From NCBI GenBank assembly GCA_963932465.1, contig OZ010800.1, forward strand, positions 33,172,852 through 33,236,851: 64,000 bases of DNA. The letters are read 5' to 3'. The notes under the pieces were generated by a model that was not told the origin of the DNA, did no database searches, and worked only from the letters and a program-made list of their open reading frames with translations. Origin of the DNA: Maratus speciosus. Taxonomy: Eukaryota; Arthropoda; Arachnida; Araneae; Salticidae. Below are positions 58,676-64,000 of this stretch, piece after piece. Within the stretch, counting starts at the first letter, position 1. Every line of letters begins with the position of its first letter. The position numbers were made by a program, and so were the translations under genes.

Positions 58676-59788
58676 GGCGACCGTGGACCCTTATTTGAGC
58701 AAAAAACGACATTTTTTTCTGTGTATTATTATTCTTCATTTGTACTACGTCATTTGTGGAAAACCGCATGCACATGCCATTATTTTACGCAAAGTCACAA
58801 GTGTTTTAAATTTGTTCACAAATACTTTTTTTGCCTTTTAATATACTTTAAATCTGTTTGTCTATATACTATGTTTCAGCTTTTTTCGGTGCGTTCATAA
58901 TTATATAAATACGTAGCACCTATAGTCGTCGTTCGGTCCGTCTGTCCGCAGATAACAGAGCAAAAACTACCCATCTGAATGGTCTGAAATTTTAAATATA
59001 TAGTTGTTGCAAAATTTTGTCGAGTCATTTCAAATTTTATGAAAATTGGATGCATAGTTTAATGACAGGGACAGTCAAATTTTTCCGTTACGTTACGGCC
59101 AAGGGGGAAAAATTATTGCAAGTGCATTTTAATGATGTTACAGCCTTCCGAATGGTCTGAAATTTCAAATATATAATTGTTGCAAAATTTTGTAGCGTCA
59201 TTTCATATTTTATGAAAATTGGATGTATAGTTTAATGACAGGGGCAGTCAAAAATTTCCCGCTACATTACGGCCAATGGGAAAAAATTATTTCAAGTGTA
59301 TTTTAATGATGTTACAGCCTTTCGAACAGAATGAAATGGATAGGCACTTATGAAATGCACTAAAATATACATTTAGTGCAATATGCGGTGCGAAAAATAT
59401 TTATAAAACTAGTTATAGTGCGAACGCACTTCATTTGCCACGTTTGACGAGCAATTTTCAACTTGTTTTTATTTTTGAAATGCTCCTTGCAACTTGACTT
59501 TTGATCAAAATTCATGAAACTGAAAACGAAGAATCCTGATATTGCTTAAAAAGAAACTGTGTATGCATTTTAAAATTCGACTTCATTAAGAGGACCATGT
59601 ATGTACCGGGTCCATCTTTATTTAATCAAAAATCGACCCCAAAATCGACATATCATTTTGTGTGTAATTTTTATTCTCCAATTTGTACTACGTCATTCGT
59701 GGAAAACCGCATGGAGATGCGGTTATTTTACGCAAAGTTACAAGTGTTTTAATTTTGTTTACAAACTATTTTTTGGCCTTTTAATATA
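58676..59788. repeat. Direct repeats (~170 bp) around a ~183-bp tandem
   Basis: 58690-58855 and 59625-59788 are direct copies ('tttgtactacgtcattcgtg', 'gaaaaccgcatg', 'ccttttaatatac'). Between them, 58968-59335 holds two units of about 183 bp marked by 'tcgaatggtctgaaatttca' variants, 'ggatgcatagtttaatgaca' and 'ttttaatgatgttacagcct', with a partial third. No gene. Confidence 0.7.
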
Positions 59789-60596
59789 CAATAGAGAGCC
59801 GATTATCCGAACTCCAATTAACCGAACAGCCTATTTCTGACAAAAATATTTTAACCGAACTCCCAATTATCTATTGACTTCGAATAAAATTTTAGATAAA
59901 GAAAAATCTGATAGTGGATCAGAAAATGAGGAATGAAAGACAATAAAGGAGATGGCGAGAATCCTAAGCTATGAAGAAAATGAAATTAACGAGAGGTTAA
60001 ATAGTGACGTACATGATCCCTGGATATATCTGTTTTTAAATGATGATGAGATTGTGGATGAGATTCAAGATGAAAAAGAAATTGAAGAAAATGGAAACGA
60101 ATGCTCTAAAAATGACCCGGGTCCATCACATAACGAAGCCTTTGAATGTATGGAAACAGCTATGAAATGGCTCGAACGGCAGAAGAGCGCTGATCCTATT
60201 CAACTAAAGTATTTAATAAGAATTCGAGATATCGCAACATTGAAAAGAATGTCTTCGTTGAAGCAAGCAACAATCAAAAGCTTTTTTGCTTAAATTATAA
60301 TCTCTGGAATTCAGAAAATCATAAATAGAGAAAAAGAAAAAGTTTTTTTAATGATAAAAATGTAAACAAAAAAAATAATAAATAAATAAAAAAACAAAAA
60401 AAAATAAATAATAAAAAAACAATTTTTTAAGTAAGCCAGCAGTAACTGGCGCTGCCAGTCCTAAACTTAGATAACGTGTGGAGGTTTTAGTATAGTCAGA
60501 AACATCATCCCTTAAATTGTCTGTCCATTTATCCGAACTTCTGCTTATCCGAACTAGGGTCTGTCCCGACTTGTTCGGATAATCGGCGCTCTACTG
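59789..60596 (+). mobile_element. Tigger/pogo element, internally deleted
   Basis: The ends 'caatagagagccgattatcc' and inversely 'cagtagagcgccgattatcc' are the Tigger-type TIR, flanked by TA on both sides (59787-59788 and 60597-60598). The host sequence 'aatatactttaaatct', seen intact at 58845, is split here around the TA, which confirms both the ends and the insertion. At 808 bp it keeps only the tail of the transposase gene. Confidence 0.88.
59952..60293 (+). pseudogene. Tigger/pogo transposase, C-terminal tail
   Basis: The frame of 113 codons is acidic in its first half and ends 'AFECMETAMKWLERQ', 'LIRIRDIATLKRM' and 'KQATIKSFFA'. This is the usual end of Tigger/jerky-type transposases, where a short helix region closes with QxxIxxFF. 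The DNA-binding domain and the DDE catalytic core are absent, deleted within the element. The ATG at 59952 is likely an internal methionine, not the original start. Confidence 0.7.
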
Positions 60597-60598
60597 TA

Positions 60599-62020
60599 CT
60601 TTAAATCTTGGGGCACGGTAGTGCCCCTGCCAAGTCGAGAAAGCACAGCCATAAGCATCCTTTTCTGCAAGCAACTCAGGGTACTTTTGACCGTCCCATA
60701 CTGGCGGTTAAAATCTAACATCGTCCAAACAATCAGGGATTTCTTTGCCTGCTGTGAACCCCACCAGAGTAAGATCGGCAAGCTCAGAGGTGAGAATAAG
60801 ATGACCAAACTACGCAGGAAGTCAAATGCTTGTTTGACTCATTTTCCAATGTTTTGAGATCAACTCATAAAACTGCTACAGAAAGCAGTTGAGTGACATA
60901 TCTAGGCTTATCAGTTCAATGAAAGGGAGGGCGGGGGGGGGGGGGGCGTGATATAAAAAAAAACTTACTAAGACAAAATTAAAAATGACAGGGGAATTTT
61001 CCGTTTTAAGCAGGTTTTTGTCATAACAGGTAGCGCAATTCTAATACAATTACATCTGCTAAGACGGAATTAAATAGGACCAAACGAATTCCGTTTTAGA
61101 CAGCTTCCGATCTTACAATAAATGTAGAGATTCCCGAAATCTCGAAGGACCCAGTGGCTTCCAAATCCAAAAAATCCAATAACCATATTGTGAAACAAAT
61201 GCATAAAAACAATAGTGATTATATGGGGAAAAACGAATTTAAAAAAAAAAACCTTAGGAATTCAAAGTGAAAAATTTGAAATTGGATGTATCACATGTAT
61301 GTACATGGGTAATGATGTTAAATGAGACGAAAGATTACTAGTTTTTGAATATTTAGCAAAATTTAATGAGCGTCTGAGGAAAAAAAAATATATATAGACT
61401 ATTTTTTTTCTTTTTGTTATAGTTCAGTTTATATATGTTTTTGCACTAAACGTGTAACAATTTGTTCCCGTGACCTTAATTGATTTATGCGTTTGAAACT
61501 ATCTAAAGTGTTCAGTGAACATACATTTTATCAATTTAGATTTATGAGAACCCATTTACTTCAACTAAAATCACTTTAGAGTGATTTATTGTTATAACTT
61601 TTATTTAAGAAAACCCTTATTGATATTATCTCCTTAGCAATTAACAATTACCATGAATCATCTGAAATGCTGTTATATCCAATTGTGCTTATCATATCAA
61701 GATACTTTCATTTCCTCAGTTGTTTAAAAATAATTATTGTGAGTTATGGTTGTTGATCAAGGAATCAAGGACACTTCCTGGTTTGAGTGATTGTACATTT
61801 GAAGAGGCAGTTGAACTCGAGCATTCACACTGTACGCAACAGCTCATCTTTCTAGCTGTGATTTCGCAATTTTCGCAGCCGGGTAACAAAATCCCCGGTC
61901 CTTGTAAACTGCAAGCGCTCTTTCCTGTGCACATACAAGAAATTGTAACCTGTCAATTCTCAATATAGTTTTATTTAAATCTCGTGTTAATCTACTAATT
62001 CTATAAACATACACAGAAAC
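60599..62020. other. Spacer, possibly holding the BEL/Pao 5' LTR
   Basis: A G-run lies at 60934-60947. Frames at 60554-60857 on both strands match nothing known. The retrotransposon downstream needs a 5' LTR in about 61600-62020, but with no second copy in the window its ends cannot be placed. A TGTTATAT start at 61671 and an ACATACA near 62007-62013 are only candidates. Confidence 0.3.
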
Positions 62021-62028
62021 ATAAAAGT

Positions 62029-62046
62029 TGGAGGCACCGCTGCGAG
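62029..62046 (+). promoter_or_regulatory. Candidate tRNA primer-binding site
   Basis: 'tggaggcaccgctgcgag' begins with TGG, the complement of a tRNA CCA end, about 100 bp before the gag frame. The tRNA was not identified. Confidence 0.3.
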
Positions 62047-62132
62047 ATCTTGGATACTTTTTCAAGCTTGGATTAATGTACACTCATCATATATTACTTC
62101 AGTGTTCTAAATAGTGTTTTCACCAGTTTTAT

Positions 62133-64000
62133 GTGGAATTGCAACAGACGACGGAGCACCTCGCATCACATTTATTACAGATAAGTACATTTTATCTTAT
62201 TATTATTATCGGTTTGGCTTTTGTTTTTTACGCTATTCACCTCATTATTAGAATAATGAATACCGACTTGGAAGCCGCAAAAAAGGCTGCTGAGGAATTG
62301 GAAAAGGCAGCTATAAATTTACGTGGCAGAGCTAAATTTGCTCTAACAAGGATAAACAACTTCATTAACTCTGACCAAATATTTCAAAAAAATGACTTGT
62401 ACAATAAATTAGAAAAATTAGAGACAGTTTATTCCGATTTTGATAAATATGATGCTCAATTACCAACTGAAGCATCTGAAATTGAGGAATTTGAAAAGAA
62501 ATATTATGAAACCAAAGCCAAACTGCAAACGGAACTTGAAAATGTTACCGTAAATGTGCATGCACCTCAAATGATAAATGATCAGATTCCAGTTGTTAGT
62601 TCTACTATTTCTAACAATTTTAAATTGCCTAGGCTCAATATAGAGCAATTTAATGGTGATTTTAAAAACTGGCTGTCATTTAAAGATTTATATTTATCAT
62701 TAGTTCATAACAACGACAGCATAACTAATATACAGAAGTTTCAGTATTTAAGAGGGTTACTAGGGGAAGAGCCAGCCTCTATTATAAAACATATTCCTAT
62801 TTCTGAAAACAGTTATTCAGATGCATGGGAAAAATTGCTGTCGAGATATGATAAGAAAAAACAAATTGTTTCCACTTTAGTTAAAACATTCTTGGACATT
62901 CCCCCCAGTACTCAATTAAATGCATTTAGCTTACGCTGTTTATCAGATGTATCAGATGAAGTAATTAGAGGCCTTAAATCAATCGATGAAAAGGCATCTG
63001 GCCGTGACTTATGGCTAATTCGTATTTTATTACAGAAGGTTGATTCTAAAACAAGGGAGTAATGGGCAAAATTGACCTCAAGCGAAGACTTTCCGTCTTT
63101 TGATCAATTTATTCAGTTTATAAATGATAGATGTTCATCTTTAGAATTGTTTAAAAGTGAAAATGAAGGTTCGCATAAACAAGAGAAACAGTATAACGTC
63201 AATAGATCTTTTTCCAGTGTCATTAGCAAATGTTTATTGTGTAAATTTAATCACTCACTTTACAAGTGTGCTAAATTTAAAGAATTAAGCATCAGGGATA
63301 GGAGACAGTTTGTTAAGAAAAACAAGTTATGCAGTAATTGCTTGTCTGACAAGCACACTACCTGGCAATGCAATTCCTCTTACTCTTGTCATAATTGCAA
63401 GCTGAAACATCATACTAGTTTATGCGAAAATAAGCTGCAAAATTACGCAATATCAACTTCTCGTTCAAATGAAAAACAGAGCCGCAAAAACAAACCTGAT
63501 TCAGAGGCTGGTTCGATTCCGTATGAGAATAAAAAGGAAATTTCTCCTTCCATAAATGCAGTTCAAACATCTTTCGCACTTTTGCCCACTGCTAGTGTAT
63601 CTACTAATGATTGCATGGGTCAAAAGCACACTTTAAGAATCATGTGTGATAGTGGATCAGAGTCTACATTTGTTTCTGAAACCTGCATGAAAATGTTAGG
63701 AATTAAAAGGAAAAATGCTAGGTTCCCCGTAAAGGGTCTGTCTAACTCAAAGATCGCAGTAACTAAGGGTTACGTAATGTTTGATCTTACATCAATTTAT
63801 AATGCAGACACCAAGTTGTTTGTTAAGGCATTTATTTTAGATGATTTAACTGCTCCGTTACCTGCGGAAAAAATACATGAGAAGCATTTTTCGCATTTAA
63901 AGAATATAAACTTAGCGGATCCACATTTCGGGACATCAAGTAAAATAGACATTATTCTAGGATCTGATTATTTCTTTTCTATTTTGCTTCCTGGTCAAGT
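62133..64000 (+). pseudogene. BEL/Pao retrotransposon gag-protease, partial
   Basis: One frame is open from 62133 to the window end except for a single TAA at 63060-63062. From 62256 (a likely true start, MNTDLEAAKK) comes a coiled-coil-like region and then a BEL gag domain (DUF1759 type) with 'LPRLNIEQFNGDFKNWLSF' and 'YLRGLLGEEP'. After the stop come zinc motifs 'CLLCKFNHSLYKC' and 'CSNCLSDKHTTWQC' with 'CHNCKLKHHTSLC', then a DUF1758-type aspartic protease with catalytic 'MCDSGSEST' (63648-63656) and 'IILGSDYF'. The first 41 codons encode a hydrophobic stretch ('FYLIIIIGLAFVFYAIH') that may not be translated. RT, RNase H and integrase would lie beyond the window. Confidence 0.85.

Noticed and set aside
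60554..60857. Opposite-strand frames after the Tigger element
   Set aside because: Both run through G/C-rich unique DNA, one crosses the Tigger end, and neither matches a known family.

Overview
This is a eukaryotic, AT-rich window with no convincing host protein-coding gene, no rRNA and no clearly functional tRNA. Nearly everything recognisable is mobile-element debris or tandem repeat. The mix (Helitrons, Penelope-like elements, an I-superfamily LINE with RNase H, BEL/Pao, Tc1/mariner, Tigger/pogo, hAT-type MITEs, long homopolymer and AT/TTA/GATA tracts) fits an invertebrate. I favour an arthropod and possibly a chelicerate, but nothing in the sequence proves this.

Layout. 0-3.3 kb: two tandem-repeat fields with ~300-bp and ~145-bp units. 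3.3-7.2 kb: AT-rich DNA with homopolymers and one tRNA-like relic. 7.2-8.6 kb: a decayed Helitron helicase on the minus strand, mostly hidden by frameshifts. 10.3-10.8 kb: two sister MITEs with 8-bp target duplications. 11.1-15.3 kb: nested non-autonomous Helitrons. 16.2-22 kb: a broken LINE with ORF1 zinc knuckles, endonuclease, reverse transcriptase and RNase H, split by a 552-bp near-perfect palindrome that carries hammerhead-ribozyme-like motifs in both arms. 22-23.3 kb: a terminal-inverted-repeat element. 23.6-24.9 kb: a Penelope-like reverse transcriptase cut off by the ~300-bp repeat. 27.2-29.5 kb: a Tc1 transposase relic split by a foldback element and followed by another inverted-repeat element. 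31.2-33.7 kb: a MITE, then a composite of 16-bp and 11-bp minisatellites.

35-39 kb: Helitron ends and one complete short Helitron. 41.2-44 kb: a ~133-bp tandem array holding a nested mariner-type element. 44.1-46.3 kb: the minisatellite composite again, inverted and in fuller form. 46.4-47.6 kb: ~300-bp tandem units. 48-49.7 kb: a complete non-autonomous Helitron with an internal tandem array. 51.7-57.9 kb: a DNA transposon with ~675-bp inverted repeats around a fragmented gene of an uncharacterised transposase-like family, itself invaded by a Penelope GIY-YIG fragment and two MITE-like elements. 57.9-60.6 kb: a foldback, a piggyBac-like MITE, a small tandem repeat and a deleted Tigger element. 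62.1 kb to the end: the 5' part of a BEL/Pao retrotransposon with one in-frame stop, running off the window.

No operon or pathway is present. Relationships between features are those of insertion and nesting, which give a relative order of events. The most unusual structures are the palindromic ribozyme-bearing insertion in the LINE, the paired flank-A-B-A minisatellite modules, and the 6.2-kb inverted-repeat transposon of uncertain superfamily. Boundaries and homologies were judged by eye, without database search or alignment software.
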